NCBI RefSeq assembly: GCF_013184805.1
Contig: NZ_JAATNG010000003.1
Span: 124,001-188,000 of the forward strand
Direction of reading: 5' to 3'
DNA from: Pseudoruegeria sp. HB172150
GTDB taxonomy: Bacteria; Pseudomonadota; Alphaproteobacteria; Rhodobacterales; Rhodobacteraceae
DNA: 64,000 nt
The translations under genes were made by a program, and so were the position numbers. The notes beneath the pieces were generated by a model. The model was given only the letters and a program-made list of their open reading frames with translations, was not told the DNA's origin and searched no databases. Below, in pieces: positions 23,930 to 34,900 of this stretch (positions within the stretch are counted from its first letter, which is position 1; each line of letters begins with the position of its first letter).

Positions 23930-24828
23930 TGAGCAGGCAGGTCGGCCAGCACGTATTCACGCTTGGGCGTGGGCGGCGGGGCGTTCGGGTCGGGCGGCGG
24001 CGGGTTCAGGATGTTGTTCACCCATTGCTGCGCCTCGGCACAGCCGTCCCCGGCCGGCGGCGGCGCCTGGTTCACACAGCCGCTGGCGCCTTTCGGGCAA
24101 TTCAACCGGACGTGGAAATGATAGTGATGCCCGTACCAGGGCCGGATCTTGCGCAGCCAGCTCCGATCCCCCGTGGCATCCTTGCACATCTGCACCTTCG
24201 CCCCGGCAAAGATAAAGATACGGGCGACGGCCGGGTCGCTGGCAGCCGCCTTCAGGATCGCCATGTGCTGCGGCGACCATGAACTGTTCACATAGGCGCC
24301 CCCGGCCGTCTGCATGGTGATCGACGATATGCTCTCGCGCTGTGCCGGGCTCAGCTTCAGGCTTTTCGGCGGAAGCATCCAGATATCGGCATCCATACCG
24401 ATCTGGTGGCTGGTGTGGCCGGTCAGCATCGGACCGCCGCGCGGCTGCGACATGTCCCCGACATACAGACCTTCCCACCCGGGTTGCGTCGCCGCGAATG
24501 CGGACAGCCGCTTGACGAATGCCACCGTTTCCGGATGCGCCCAGTTGCGATTCCGGGACAGGCGCATCGCCTGCCAGGTCGGCCCGGTTTCGGGCAGTTG
24601 CGCGGCTCCGGCTATGCAGCCCTTGGCATAGCTGCCATAGGGCGCCGGGCTCTGGTCGGATGCGGCATCGACGGCGCCGAACAGCCGCTTGGCGATGGCA
24701 TTCGGATCAAGATTGGCAGCGGCAAAGGTCAGAGCGGCGCTGGCTGCGCTGTCCTTGTTGGCGTCGCTGCCTCCGCCACAGGCGGCAAGCGAAACGATCA
24801 GGCCAAGGATTGCGAACTTTCGGACCAA
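23902..24828 (-). CDS. mepA: Penicillin-insensitive murein endopeptidase, lipoprotein form
   Basis: LAS-type zinc peptidase that cuts D-Ala-mDAP cross-links in peptidoglycan. The metal and catalytic residues are visible in [15 protein letters not shown] and [10 protein letters not shown]. The N-terminus is a lipoprotein signal, [16 protein letters not shown], with the lipobox LAAC; E. coli MepA has a plain signal peptide instead. The TTG at 24828 is chosen because GGAG lies six bases before it and the signal peptide begins there; an ATG at 24855 without ribosome site is the alternative. It overlaps the UMF1 transporter gene upstream by about 30 bases and the phytase-like gene downstream. A Pro-rich segment ([13 protein letters not shown]) precedes the C-terminus. 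Confidence 0.86.
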   Translation of the reverse strand: MVRKFAILGLIVSLAACGGGSDANKDSAASAALTFAAANLDPNAIAKRLFGAVDAASDQSPAPYGSYAKGCIAGAAQLPETGPTWQAMRLSRNRNWAHPETVAFVKRLSAFAATQPGWEGLYVGDMSQPRGGPMLTGHTSHQIGMDADIWMLPPKSLKLSPAQRESISSITMQTAGGAYVNSSWSPQHMAILKAAASDPAVARIFIFAGAKVQMCKDATGDRSWLRKIRPWYGHHYHFHVRLNCPKGASGCVNQAPPPAGDGCAEAQQWVNNILNPPPPDPNAPPPTPKREYVLADLPAQCASVLSSQ

Positions 24829-26192
24829 ACGTGGTCTCCATCGGGTTTGACCCATGCTAACAGGATCAGCCCGACGAGAAAAAGGACAATCAGCGGAGTG
24901 ACGCCAAGGCGCTGACTGCCGCTTATGTCAGAGACCACCGCGATTGCCGCGGGCGCGATAAAGGTCGTGGCCTTGCCCGCCAGCGCATACAGCCCGAAGG
25001 CTTCGGTCATCCGCTCGGGGTTCGCCTGTCGAACCATCATCGTCCGGCTCGCCGATTGCAGCGCCCCGCCCGCCGCGCCGATCAGCGCGCCGGCGAGGTA
25101 AAATGCCATGTCGGGCAGCGAAGACCCTTCGCCAACCGAAATGCCCAGAACCGAGGTCGGAGAAATCGAGGCGATCAGCACCGCGACGAACAGCAGGATG
25201 ACGATACAGGTCCGGATCACCGGCATCGGACCAAAGGCGCGGTCCGCCTTGCCGCCGATCCACGCAAAGACGGCGCCGGTGATCGCGGCAAGGATCCCGA
25301 ACACCCCGATATCCACGACAGTCCAGCCCAGCACGCCCAGCGCGTAGACGCCGCCGAACGTGTACATCCCGTTCAGCGCATCGCGGTAGAACATGGAAGA
25401 GCCCAGATAGGCCGTCATAGAGACGTTTTTCGGCAGGCTGGCCAGCGTGCGCCCCAGTTCTCGCAGCCCCTCCATTGCCGGAGAGCCGCGCACGACCCCG
25501 TCCGCCGGTTCACGGACCCACAGGAAGAACGGGATCATGAAGACGGCGTACCAGATCGCCGTGAATGGCCCGACGAACCGGGTCCCTTCCCGCGCGGCCG
25601 GATCCAGCCCCAGCGCAGGCTCGCGGCCGATGAATGTCACGCCCTGCGCGTTCTCGGCAAACAGCGCCAGCATCAGAACCAGCGAGATCACGCCGCCGAC
25701 ATAGCCCCAGGCCCAGCCATTGCCCGAGATCGCACCGATCTCGCGCCGGTCGCCCAGCGACGGCAGCATCGCATTGGTAAAGATTGTCGCGAACTCCATG
25801 CCGATCAGGCCGATCCCGAAGAAAGCCAGCAGCGTCCCGACGCTGAACGTCTCCGGGTTCGACAGCCACAGCCCCGCCGCACCCACGACGTACAGGATCG
25901 AGAAACCCCAGACGTACGGCAACCGCCGTCCCCGGCTGTCCGCGATTGCCCCGAGGATTGGCGCCAGCACCGCGATCAGCACCCCCGCCAGCGTCAGCCC
26001 GTAGCCCCACCATGCCTGCGCCTGCGCGCTCGCCGCCTCGCGGCTCATGCCCTCGCCGGTCAGCCGACCGATGACGATCTCGGCAAAGAACGGTCCGAAT
26101 ATGAATGTAAGCAGCAGGGTGTTGTACGGCTGGCTGGCCCAGTCGAACATCATCCAGCCCCAGATACGCTTGCGCGCGCTGACCTCCGCCAT
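24798..26192 (-). CDS. MFS transporter, UMF1 (Atg22-like) family
   Basis: 464-residue inner-membrane transporter with twelve predicted helices. The start RIWGWMMFDWASQPYNTLLLTFIFGPFF and the second-half QSASRTMMVRQANPERMTEAFGLYALAGKATTF (both in part) are the signatures of the UMF1/Atg22 branch, which in fungi exports amino acids from the vacuole. The bacterial substrate is unknown. It is the first gene of a minus-strand run with mepA and the phytase-like gene, all overlapping. Confidence 0.88.
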   Translation of the reverse strand: MAEVSARKRIWGWMMFDWASQPYNTLLLTFIFGPFFAEIVIGRLTGEGMSREAASAQAQAWWGYGLTLAGVLIAVLAPILGAIADSRGRRLPYVWGFSILYVVGAAGLWLSNPETFSVGTLLAFFGIGLIGMEFATIFTNAMLPSLGDRREIGAISGNGWAWGYVGGVISLVLMLALFAENAQGVTFIGREPALGLDPAAREGTRFVGPFTAIWYAVFMIPFFLWVREPADGVVRGSPAMEGLRELGRTLASLPKNVSMTAYLGSSMFYRDALNGMYTFGGVYALGVLGWTVVDIGVFGILAAITGAVFAWIGGKADRAFGPMPVIRTCIVILLFVAVLIASISPTSVLGISVGEGSSLPDMAFYLAGALIGAAGGALQSASRTMMVRQANPERMTEAFGLYALAGKATTFIAPAAIAVVSDISGSQRLGVTPLIVLFLVGLILLAWVKPDGDHVWSESSQSLA

Positions 26193-26321
26193 AGCGGTGA
26201 CTCCCCATCTGCCGCTGCGTTATGGCCCGCAAATTAACCCGACCGCAATAGTTGTGTGGCCCCTGCTTGTCAGCGCGCGCAGGAGGCCTTAACTAGCCAC
26301 CGATCCAAAAAAGGGCCGGAA

Positions 26322-26612
26322 ATGATCACGATCCTGAAAATCATCTCGCTTCTGCTCGACGTGGCGTTCTTCATCATGCTGGTCCACATCATCATGAGCT
26401 GGCTGATCAACTTCCAGGTCCTGAACCTGCGCCAGCCCATCGTCGCCCAGATCTGGGAAGGGCTGAACCGGCTGCTCGAGCCGATCTACGCCCCGATCCG
26501 CCGCATCCTGCCCGACACGCGCCCGCTGGACCTCGCGCCGCTGGTCGTCTTCATCGGCATCATCATCCTGCGCGACATCCTGATTCCCGACCTCGCCCGC
26601 TCGTTCTACTGA
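26322..26612 (+). CDS. YggT family membrane protein
   Basis: 96-residue protein with two membrane helices (ISLLLDVAFFIMLVHIIMSWLI and LAPLVVFIGIIILRDIL) joined by a cytoplasmic loop with NRLLEPIYAPIRRILP, the YggT signature. Relatives are linked to cell division and osmotic tolerance but have no defined reaction. The ATG at 26322 follows GCCGGA; an upstream frame from 26256 is rejected. It stands 73 bp before recQ. Confidence 0.88.
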   Translation: MITILKIISLLLDVAFFIMLVHIIMSWLINFQVLNLRQPIVAQIWEGLNRLLEPIYAPIRRILPDTRPLDLAPLVVFIGIIILRDILIPDLARSFY

Positions 26613-26685
26613 CGGGCTTGTTAAGCGATTCTTCATCTGCGATGGTTCCCCTAATCAGAGCAGTTTGAAGTAAATCGCAGGCAAC

Positions 26686-28725
26686 ATGGACCGCGCAGCG
26701 CAGCTCCTCGGCACCGTTTTCGGATTCGACGAATTCCGCCCCGGACAGGCGGAAATCGTGCAGGCGGTCACCGAGGGCCGCAACGTCCTCGCCATCATGC
26801 CAACCGGCGGCGGCAAGTCGCTCTGCTACCAGCTTCCCGCGCTCGTGCGCGACGGGGTGACCGTCGTCATCTCCCCCCTCATCGCCCTGATGCGCGATCA
26901 GGTCCGCTCCCTGCGCGAAGCAGGGGTCGAGGCTGGCGCGCTCACCTCCGGCAACACGCAGGAGGAAACCGACGAGGTATTCCGCGCCCTCGACGAGGGC
27001 CGGCTGAAACTCCTCTACATGGCGCCCGAACGCCTCGCCTCCGGCGGAACTCAGTCTCTGTTAAGGCGGATCGGCGCGTCCCTGATCGCCGTGGACGAGG
27101 CGCATTGCGTCAGCCAGTGGGGCCACGACTTCCGCCCGGACTACCTGGCCATCGGTGAACTACGCCGCAGCCTGAACGTCCCCCTCGCCGCCTTTACCGC
27201 CACCGCGGACGAGGAAACTCGCACCGAAATGGTCACGCGCCTCTTCGATGGCACCGACCCGCAGACCTTCCTGCGCGGCTTCGACCGGCCGAACATCCAC
27301 CTCGCCTTCGAGGCCAAGAATTCCCCGCGCAAGCAGATCCTCGACTTCGCCGACGCCCGACGCGGGCAGTCCGGCATCGTCTATTGTGGCACCCGAGCCA
27401 AGACAGAGACCGTGGCGCAGGCATTGCGAGAGGCGGGGCACACCGCCTGCCATTACCACGGCGGCATGGACCCGTCCGACCGCCGCGACGTCGAAGCCCG
27501 CTTTTCCCGCGAGGACGGGCTGATCGTCGTCGCCACCGTCGCCTTTGGCATGGGCATCGACAAGCCGGACATTCGCTGGGTCGCGCACGCCGACCTGCCA
27601 AAATCCATCGAGGCCTATTATCAGGAAATCGGCCGTGCCGGCCGCGACGGCGCCCCCGCTGAAACCCTCACACTCTACGGCGCCGACGATATCCGTCTGC
27701 GCCGTACCCAGATCGACGAAAGCCTCGCGCCCGACGACCGCAAATCTGCCGATCACGCCCGCCTCAACGCGCTGCTCGGTCTGGCCGAGGCGCTGCGGTG
27801 CCGCCGCCAGACCCTTCTGAAATATTTTGGCGAAGATCCCGAGCCCTGCGGCCATTGCGACCTGTGCGACAGCCCGCCAGAAGTCTTCGACGGCACCGAA
27901 GCGGTGCGCAAGGCACTCTCCGCCATGCTGCGCACCGGCGAATCCTTCGGCGCGGGCCACCTGATCGATATCCTCACCGGCAACGTCACCGACAAGGTCC
28001 GCGCTCGAAGCCACGATCAGCTTCCGACCTTCGGCGTAGGCAAGGACCTCAGCCGCGCGCAATGGCAGGCCGTCTATCGCCAGATGATGGGTCGCGACCT
28101 AGTCCGCCCCGATGCCGCCCGTCACGGCGCCTTCCGCATGACCGCGGCCGCACGCCCGATCCTGCGCGGAGAGGAAAGCATCGAGTTGCGGCGCGATACG
28201 ATCCAGACCGCGAAATCCCGCCCCGCCGTGAAGACGCTCGTCAGCGAGGAAGACGCGCCGCTGCTGTCCGCCCTGAAGGCCAAGCGCCGCGCGCTGGCCG
28301 AAGCGGCACGCGTCCCGGCTTATGTGATCTTCACCGACCGTACCCTGATCGAAATGGCAGAGACCAAGCCGGAAACGCTGGACGATATGGCACGGATCAG
28401 TGGCGTCGGCGCCAAAAAGCTGGACCGCTACGGTGCCGAATTTCTCGCGGTGATCGCCGGACAGACGCCGGACCCGGTTCATCCGGCGCGAATGAAACTG
28501 GCCGGCCGCGAATCCGGGGACCTATATGACCGGCTGCTGCAGGCACAGGCCGATCTCGCTCGGGGCGAAGAAGGCACCGAGAAGCCTATGAGTTGTTCCG
28601 CCTCGCTCCTCGCCCGTGTCGCCTCGATGCAGCCGCGCGATCTCGGCTCACTTGCGGGCATCCTCGGCGAGCGCCGCGCGGAACGGTTCGGCCCCGCCTT
28701 CCTGACGATCCTGCAAGAGGCGTGA
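26686..28725 (+). CDS. recQ: ATP-dependent DNA helicase RecQ
   Basis: 679-residue 3'-5' DNA helicase of the RecF pathway. The helicase core has Walker A (MPTGGGKSLCYQLPAL), the DEAH-type box VDEAHCVSQWGHDFRPDY (aromatic-rich loop), SAT-like FTATAD and the motif VI region QEIGRAGRDG. The zinc-binding RQC part has CRRQTLLKYFGE followed by CGHCDLC. An HRDC domain follows (LSALKAKRRALAEAARVPAYVIFTDRTL, in part). An extra C-terminal 90 residues extend beyond the E. coli protein, as in other alphaproteobacteria. Confidence 0.95.
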   Translation: MDRAAQLLGTVFGFDEFRPGQAEIVQAVTEGRNVLAIMPTGGGKSLCYQLPALVRDGVTVVISPLIALMRDQVRSLREAGVEAGALTSGNTQEETDEVFRALDEGRLKLLYMAPERLASGGTQSLLRRIGASLIAVDEAHCVSQWGHDFRPDYLAIGELRRSLNVPLAAFTATADEETRTEMVTRLFDGTDPQTFLRGFDRPNIHLAFEAKNSPRKQILDFADARRGQSGIVYCGTRAKTETVAQALREAGHTACHYHGGMDPSDRRDVEARFSREDGLIVVATVAFGMGIDKPDIRWVAHADLPKSIEAYYQEIGRAGRDGAPAETLTLYGADDIRLRRTQIDESLAPDDRKSADHARLNALLGLAEALRCRRQTLLKYFGEDPEPCGHCDLCDSPPEVFDGTEAVRKALSAMLRTGESFGAGHLIDILTGNVTDKVRARSHDQLPTFGVGKDLSRAQWQAVYRQMMGRDLVRPDAARHGAFRMTAAARPILRGEESIELRRDTIQTAKSRPAVKTLVSEEDAPLLSALKAKRRALAEAARVPAYVIFTDRTLIEMAETKPETLDDMARISGVGAKKLDRYGAEFLAVIAGQTPDPVHPARMKLAGRESGDLYDRLLQAQADLARGEEGTEKPMSCSASLLARVASMQPRDLGSLAGILGERRAERFGPAFLTILQEA

Positions 28726-28789
28726 TCGCGTTGCGACGGTCGATATCAGTGACTAATCAGGGCAATTCAGACAAGATGGGGGATGCGCA

Positions 28790-29602
28790 ATGCTGGTGGT
28801 AGTCTCGCCTGCCAAACGGTTGGATCTGACGCCGATGCCGGGGGTGAAAACGTCCACGCCGGATTTCCTGCCCGAGGCAAACCGCCTTGCCGGGCACGCG
28901 CGCCAGCTTAGCCAGGCGCGGCTCAAGGCGCTGATGGGCCTGTCGGACAGTCTCGCCAGGCTGAACCGCGACCGCTTCCGCGACTTCCGCGACTTCCGGG
29001 ACGATCCGGAACCAAAGGCAACCCGACCCGCCGTTTTTGCCTTCGCGGGCGATACCTATCTTGGCCTCGAAGCGGCCTCGCTGGAACCGGAAACGCTTAA
29101 CTATGCCCAGCGCCACCTTCGCATCCTGTCGGGCCTCTATGGCATCCTCCGCCCGATGGACGCGATTCAGCCCTATCGCCTTGAAATGGGCAGCCGCCTG
29201 AAGACCCGGCGCGGCAATACGCTGTACGATTTCTGGCGCGACCTGCCGGCGAAGGCGCTGAACGCCGCCGCGGAAGAGGCCGGAACCAATATCCTCTTGA
29301 ACTGCGCGAGTCAGGAATATTTCGGCGCGGTGGACCAGCGCGCGCTTGGCCTCCGCATCGTCACCCCCGGTTTCTACGAGGTGAAAGACGGCGAACCGAA
29401 AATCGTCAGTTTCTATGCCAAGCGTGCGCGTGGCGCGATGGCGCGTTTCATCCTCGAACGGCGCCTGACCGATCCGGCCGGTCTCCGGGATTTCGATACG
29501 GGCGGTTACCGCTTCGACGAAACGCGCAGCACGTCCGATCAACCGGTCTTCCTGCGTCCGGCCGAGGTTGCGCAGGAACAGGACGCCCTCGCAAGCGCCT
29601 GA
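28790..29602 (+). CDS. yaaA: Peroxide stress protein YaaA (DUF328)
   Basis: 270-residue cytosolic protein of the YaaA/UPF0246 family, which limits free iron and DNA damage during peroxide stress in E. coli. It begins MLVVVSPAKRLDL and carries the family blocks FAFAGDTYLGL, LRILSGLYGILRPMDAIQPYRLEMG and NCASQEYF. A short in-frame repeat RFRDFRDFRDD (codons encoding three RDF units) sits at about residues 62-72. It lies 64 bp behind recQ and convergent with the hybrid kinase gene. Confidence 0.93.
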   Translation: MLVVVSPAKRLDLTPMPGVKTSTPDFLPEANRLAGHARQLSQARLKALMGLSDSLARLNRDRFRDFRDFRDDPEPKATRPAVFAFAGDTYLGLEAASLEPETLNYAQRHLRILSGLYGILRPMDAIQPYRLEMGSRLKTRRGNTLYDFWRDLPAKALNAAAEEAGTNILLNCASQEYFGAVDQRALGLRIVTPGFYEVKDGEPKIVSFYAKRARGAMARFILERRLTDPAGLRDFDTGGYRFDETRSTSDQPVFLRPAEVAQEQDALASA

Positions 29603-29614
29603 CCCAATCTCGCC

Positions 29615-31801
29615 TCAGGCCCGCGCGGCCTGCGCTTCCTCCAGCTCCGGCAGGGGCGGCGCGCAGTCTGGCGGGCAGGCATCGGCGATATGCGCTAGCA
29701 GGTCCGCCTTCTTCAGCGGCTTGCTCAGGTAGTGGTCCAGCCCGGCCGCCAGAATTTCATCCCTGTCGCCAGTCAGCGCGTGCGCGGTCATCGCCACGAT
29801 CGGCACCCGCCGCAGCCGCCCGTCCCGCTCGATCGCACGAATCCGGCGCGTCGCTTCGCGACCGTCGACCTCCGGCATCGAGATGTCCATGAAGATCAGA
29901 TCGGGCGGCTGCGCCTCATAGGCATTCACCGCCTCCAGCCCGTTCTCTGCGAATTGCAGCTCGATATCCGCTGATTTCACCAGTTTAGAGAAGACCAGCC
30001 GGTTGGTCCGGTTATCCTCCGCAGCCAGAATCCGCATCCGGCGCCGCTCCGTCCGCGCGAGCGGGGTCGGCGCCGGCAAATCCGGCGTTTCTGGTTCCGG
30101 CGACGTCGACAGGGCCCGCAACACATCGTGGCGACGCAGCGGTTTCTGCAGGATGCCGGTAAACACCCCGTCCGGGTTGGTTGGCGCCCCCGACAGCAGG
30201 TAAAGCGGCCCGTCGAATCCGCCATCGCGCAGCTCGTTGCCCAGCGCATCCGCCGCCGCATCCTCCAGCCCGCAGTCCAGCAGCACGACGTCGCCAAGGG
30301 TCGGCCTCGCATCGCGCAGATCCCCGGCGTTTGAAAACGCATGCGCGGGCAGCCGCTGCGACACCAGCTGCCGCCGCAGGATGTCCCGTTCCGGAAAATG
30401 TGCCCCCGCGATCAGGATGCGCCGGATCCACGGCGGGATCTCCGGCGGTTCGGCCCACTGCTCCTCCGCAACCTCCAGTGTCAGGTAAAAGCCAAAGCTC
30501 GACCCCTGCCCGACAACGCTGTCGGCCCAGATCTCCCCATCCATCATCTCCACCAGCCGCCGGGTGATCGCCAGCCCCAGCCCGGTGCCTTCGTATTTCC
30601 GGTTCCGCTCCCCATCCACCTGGTTGAACTCGCCGAAAATGTGGTCGATCTGCCCCGACCCGATCCCGATGCCGGTATCCTCCACCGAGATGTGCACCCG
30701 ATGCCGCGCGCCCTCCGCATCCGGAAGCGACGACACCCGGATCAGCACATGCCCCTCCTCGGTGAACTTCACCGCGTTGCCGACGAGGTTGGTCAGGATC
30801 TGCCGCACCCGCCCCGGATCGCCGACATAACAGGCCGGCATGAAGATGTCATAGTCGACCAGCAGCTCCAACTTCTTGGTCCCGACAGACGGCCGCAGCA
30901 GCCGCGTCACCTCGTAAACCGCCTGCTCCAGGTCGAACGCTTCCGGGTGCAGCTCCAGCTTGTCCGCCTCGATCTTCGAGTAGTCCAGCACGTCGTTTAT
31001 CAGCACCAGCAGCGACTCGCCCGACGACCGGATCGTCTCTACATATAGCGATTGCTCCTCCGTCAGCCCCGTTTCCGCCAGCAGCTGCGCCATCCCGACG
31101 ACGCCGTTCATCGGCGTCCGGATCTCGTGGCTCATGTTCGCAAGGAACGCCGATTTTGCCCGGTTCGCCGCCTCCGCCCTGCGCCGCGCCGCCTTCAGCT
31201 TCGCCTGGTTCCGGATCTCCGCCGTGATGTTCAGCGCCAGCGAAACCGTGTCGCCGTCGTCCGACCGCCGGTCCACCAGCTTCGCGAACCCGCCGTTCCA
31301 GAACCGGATCGTCCGCGGCGGAATCGCCGGCGTCCGCCAGCGCCACAGCATCTCCTCGACCCAGTCGTCGCGGCTGGCCCCCTCGGTGTCGATGACCCCT
31401 TCCTCCGCCGCGATCCGCAGCAGCGCCTCGTACCCGACGCCGGGCCCCACCGCATCGATCCCGTCGAACGGCGCAAGGTAGGCGGCATTGGCCGCCACCA
31501 TTACCCCGGAGTGATCAAAAATCGCGAACCCGTCCTGCACCGTCTCGATGGATGTCCAAAGCCGCCGCTCGGCGATCATGATCTTGCCGCGCGCGGTCTC
31601 CAGCTGCGTCAGCGCCTCCGTCGTCTGGTGACGCAGCGCCTGCGTCTCCTCGCGCTTCTCGATGATTTCCTCGGTCAGGTCGCGGGCATGGGCGGAAAGC
31701 TTGCGGTTCGCCTCGTGCAACTCCGCCTGCTTCAGGTCCAACAGCCGCTCTGCCGCCAGCCGGGCGCGCCGCTCCCTGGCCAGCTCTTCCGCGTTGCCCA
31801 T
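29615..31801 (-). CDS. Hybrid sensor histidine kinase with PAS domain and C-terminal receiver
   Basis: 728-residue cytosolic hybrid kinase without membrane segments. A coiled coil (about 5-85) leads into a PAS-like domain (about 85-200, WTSIETVQDGFAIFDHSG). The kinase core has the phospho-His in FLANMSHEIRTPMNGVVGMAQ, the N box NLVGNAVKFTEEG and G boxes DTGIGIG and GTGLGLAITRRLVEMM. A degenerate receiver-like stretch (about 480-575, VVLLDCG) is followed by a true receiver domain with Asp in LIFMDISMPEVDG. The ATG at 31801 begins MGNAEELARERR; the longer frame is less likely. The architecture resembles Roseobacter PAS-hybrid kinases; the input signal and output regulator are unknown. Confidence 0.88.
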   Translation of the reverse strand: MGNAEELARERRARLAAERLLDLKQAELHEANRKLSAHARDLTEEIIEKREETQALRHQTTEALTQLETARGKIMIAERRLWTSIETVQDGFAIFDHSGVMVAANAAYLAPFDGIDAVGPGVGYEALLRIAAEEGVIDTEGASRDDWVEEMLWRWRTPAIPPRTIRFWNGGFAKLVDRRSDDGDTVSLALNITAEIRNQAKLKAARRRAEAANRAKSAFLANMSHEIRTPMNGVVGMAQLLAETGLTEEQSLYVETIRSSGESLLVLINDVLDYSKIEADKLELHPEAFDLEQAVYEVTRLLRPSVGTKKLELLVDYDIFMPACYVGDPGRVRQILTNLVGNAVKFTEEGHVLIRVSSLPDAEGARHRVHISVEDTGIGIGSGQIDHIFGEFNQVDGERNRKYEGTGLGLAITRRLVEMMDGEIWADSVVGQGSSFGFYLTLEVAEEQWAEPPEIPPWIRRILIAGAHFPERDILRRQLVSQRLPAHAFSNAGDLRDARPTLGDVVLLDCGLEDAAADALGNELRDGGFDGPLYLLSGAPTNPDGVFTGILQKPLRRHDVLRALSTSPEPETPDLPAPTPLARTERRRMRILAAEDNRTNRLVFSKLVKSADIELQFAENGLEAVNAYEAQPPDLIFMDISMPEVDGREATRRIRAIERDGRLRRVPIVAMTAHALTGDRDEILAAGLDHYLSKPLKKADLLAHIADACPPDCAPPLPELEEAQAARA

Positions 31802-31949
31802 ACCGGTCCGCTTCTGCCCCCCGATCGCTCTCTCGCAATATTGACTGAATGTTGATGAAAAGGGTCTTAACAACCCTCGGAATCCGTTGCGCCAATCACG
31901 GACCGCATGCGACGATGGGCGCGATTTATCCTACCCCCGAGGTAACCCC

Positions 31950-34900
31950 ATGCGTTTCAATGTCCTGCTGGTTCTCGTTTTTTCCCTTTTCGCAACGGCC
32001 GCAAGCGCGCAAAGCCCGGTTCCCGAACGGCGCCTCGCACTGATCCGGAACACCGATTTCCCCGGCGGCGACATCCAGACGATTCTCGACACCACACTGG
32101 AGGCTTGCGAAACAGCCTGCCTTTCCAACGCGGCCTGTGTCGCGTTCACCTACAACACCCGTTCGCGCGCCTGTTTTCCGAAAAGCACGCTGGGCGACGC
32201 CTCCATTTACGAGGGCGCGTTTTCCGGTCGTGTACTGGTCACCGCGCCCGGGGTGCTGACGCAGGCTGAAACGCGCAAGGCGGAACTCGACTTCCTGCAG
32301 GACCACGATTTCGAATCTGCCCGAACCATGGCGCTCGACCTCACGAACCAGCACGTGCCGAACGACACCGCCGTCGCGGATTTCCTGAATTCGGCGGCGG
32401 ATGCGCAGTCAAACGGCAATATCGTCTCGGCGTTCCGGCTTACCGCTGCAGCGGTCGTGCTTAGCGATGCGCCCGACCAGTGGACAGAACTTGCACGGCT
32501 CGGCCTCGCCATCGAATCAGACAAGAGTTCGGAAACCAGGGAATATCGGCGGCAGGCCCTGTCGGCGGCGATCAACGCCTACCTGCGCGCAGACAGCGCA
32601 CCGGTTCAGCATAACGCGCTGGCCGTCATGGCCGAGGCGCTGGAAGCGAACGGTCGCGGACGTGACATGATCCCCGCCCTGCGTCTGGCACAATCCGTCT
32701 CACCCCGCACCGATACCGAGGAGATGCTGGACGACGCCATTGGCAAATACGGCTTCCGCATCGTCGAACACACCGTTGACAGCGACTCGGTCACACCCCG
32801 CGTCTGCGCCGAGTTCTCCGAAAACCTCGTCCGCGCCGGCATCGACTACACGCCCTATGTCCAGCTTCCCGAAGGCGGGATGACGGTGGAACCGGATCAG
32901 CGGCAGCTTTGCATCGGCGGCGTGCAGCACGGCGAACGCTATCGCGTGACTTTCCGCGAAGGTCTCCCCGCCGCCTCCGGCGAGGAACTCGCGAAATCCG
33001 TCACCCTGAACCTTTACGTCCGCGACCGTTCGCCCGCCGTCCGCTTCCCGGGCCGCGCCTACGTTTTGCCCGCGACCGGAGAGGTGAACATACCCGTCGA
33101 GACGGTGAACCTGACCGAGATCGAACTCACCCTGCGCAGGATCAGCGACCGCTCGATCATCCGCGCCGTGCAGGACGGCTATTTCGGCCGCCCGCTCGAT
33201 CCGTGGGAAGAAAACCAGTTTAGCGACTCCATCGCCTCCACCGTCTGGGAAGGCACCGGTGAGGTCGGGCAGGAACTGAACAAGGATATCACCACGCGCC
33301 TGCCGTTGACCGATGTCGTGGGCGGGCTGGAGCCGGGCATTTATGCGCTTCAGGCCAGGATCCCCGATGCCGATCCCTATGACGAACCGGCGGCGACGCA
33401 ATGGTTCGTTGTCAGCGATCTGGGCCTTGCAACGATGAGCGGTACAGACGGGCTGCACGTCTTCACCCGATCCCTCGCCTCGGCGGATCCGGTCGAGGGC
33501 GTGGAACTCACGCTCCTGTCCCGCGCCAACGCGATTCTTGGCGAAAGTGAGACTGACACAGAAGGTTATTCTCGTTTCGAACCGGGTCTGATGAACGGCA
33601 CCGGCGGCGCCTCGCCTGCGATGGTGCTGGCGAAGCAGGGCGACGACCTGACGTTCCTGTCGCTCACCGATCCGGAATTCGACCTCTCTGACCGGGGCGT
33701 CGAGGGCCGCGCGCCCGCCGGCCCTATCGACACCTTCCTCACCACCGACCGCGGCGCCTATCGCGCAGGCGAGACGATCAACGCGACCGTCCTGACCCGC
33801 GACGGCGAAGCAGAGGCGATCGAGGGGCTGCCGCTGGTGGCGATCCTGACCCGGCCCGATGGTGTCGAATATGCCCACGCCATGAGCGTCGATTCCGTCG
33901 CGGGCGGTCATGTCTTTTCCTTCTCTACCTCCGGCGAGGCACCGCGCGGTGCCTGGCGGCTGGAAATCCACGCCGATCCCGACGCGCCCGCCATCGCCTC
34001 TGCCAATGTGCTGGTTGAAGACTTCCTGCCGGAACGTATCGACTTCGACCTGTCGCTGCCTGACGGGCCGATTCAGCCCGGCGACACTCCGCCTCTGACC
34101 ATCGACGCCAGCTATCTCTTCGGCGCGCCCGCAGGCGACCTGCCGGTCGAAGGCGACGTCCGGCTCAGCGCTGTCCGCACGCTGGAGGATTGGCCCGGCT
34201 ACGTCTTCGGGCGTTACGACAGCGACGTGCAGCCTGCCTTCTGGTACCTGCCGCCGGATATCCGCACCGGCGAGGACGGTACCGTGACCGTAGGTCTCGA
34301 AATGCCTGAGTTAGAGACGACATTCCGCCCGATGGAGGCGCGCGCCACCATCCGTGTCTCCGAAGGGTCGGGCCGCCCGGTGGAACGCTCCATCACCCAT
34401 CCCGTCGCGCCGATGAACGCTGTCATCGGCATCAGGCCGAACTTCGACGGCACGCTCGCCGAGAACACCGAGGCTTCCTTCGGCCTCATCGCGCTCGACG
34501 AGGATCAGGCCGTCACCGACATGGACGTGCACTGGACGATCAGTCGGGTGCAGACCCGATACCAGTGGTACAGCTACGACGGTTACTGGGACTGGGAACC
34601 GGTCACCACGCGCTCTGTCGTGGCAGAGGGCGACGCCACGCTTGGCGAAACGCCCGCCACCGTCACCGCCCCGGTCGAATGGGGACGCTACGAGATCAAG
34701 GTCGAGGCGACCGGAGCCGATTACGTCGCCGCGTCCGAGGATTTCTATGCCGGCTGGTACGGTGGCGCCGATGCCTCCGCCACGCCCGACTTCCTCGAAA
34801 TGTCGCTCGACGCCGAAAGCTACAGGCCCGGCGATACCGCAAAGGTCCGCATCGTGCCGCGCAATGCCGGCAAGGGCCTGATCACCGTCGTCTCCAATCG

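Noticed and set aside
26686-28725. RecQ as part of a phage-defence locus
   Set aside because: Full-length housekeeping RecQ (helicase, RQC, HRDC) next to yggT and yaaA, with no defence genes nearby.
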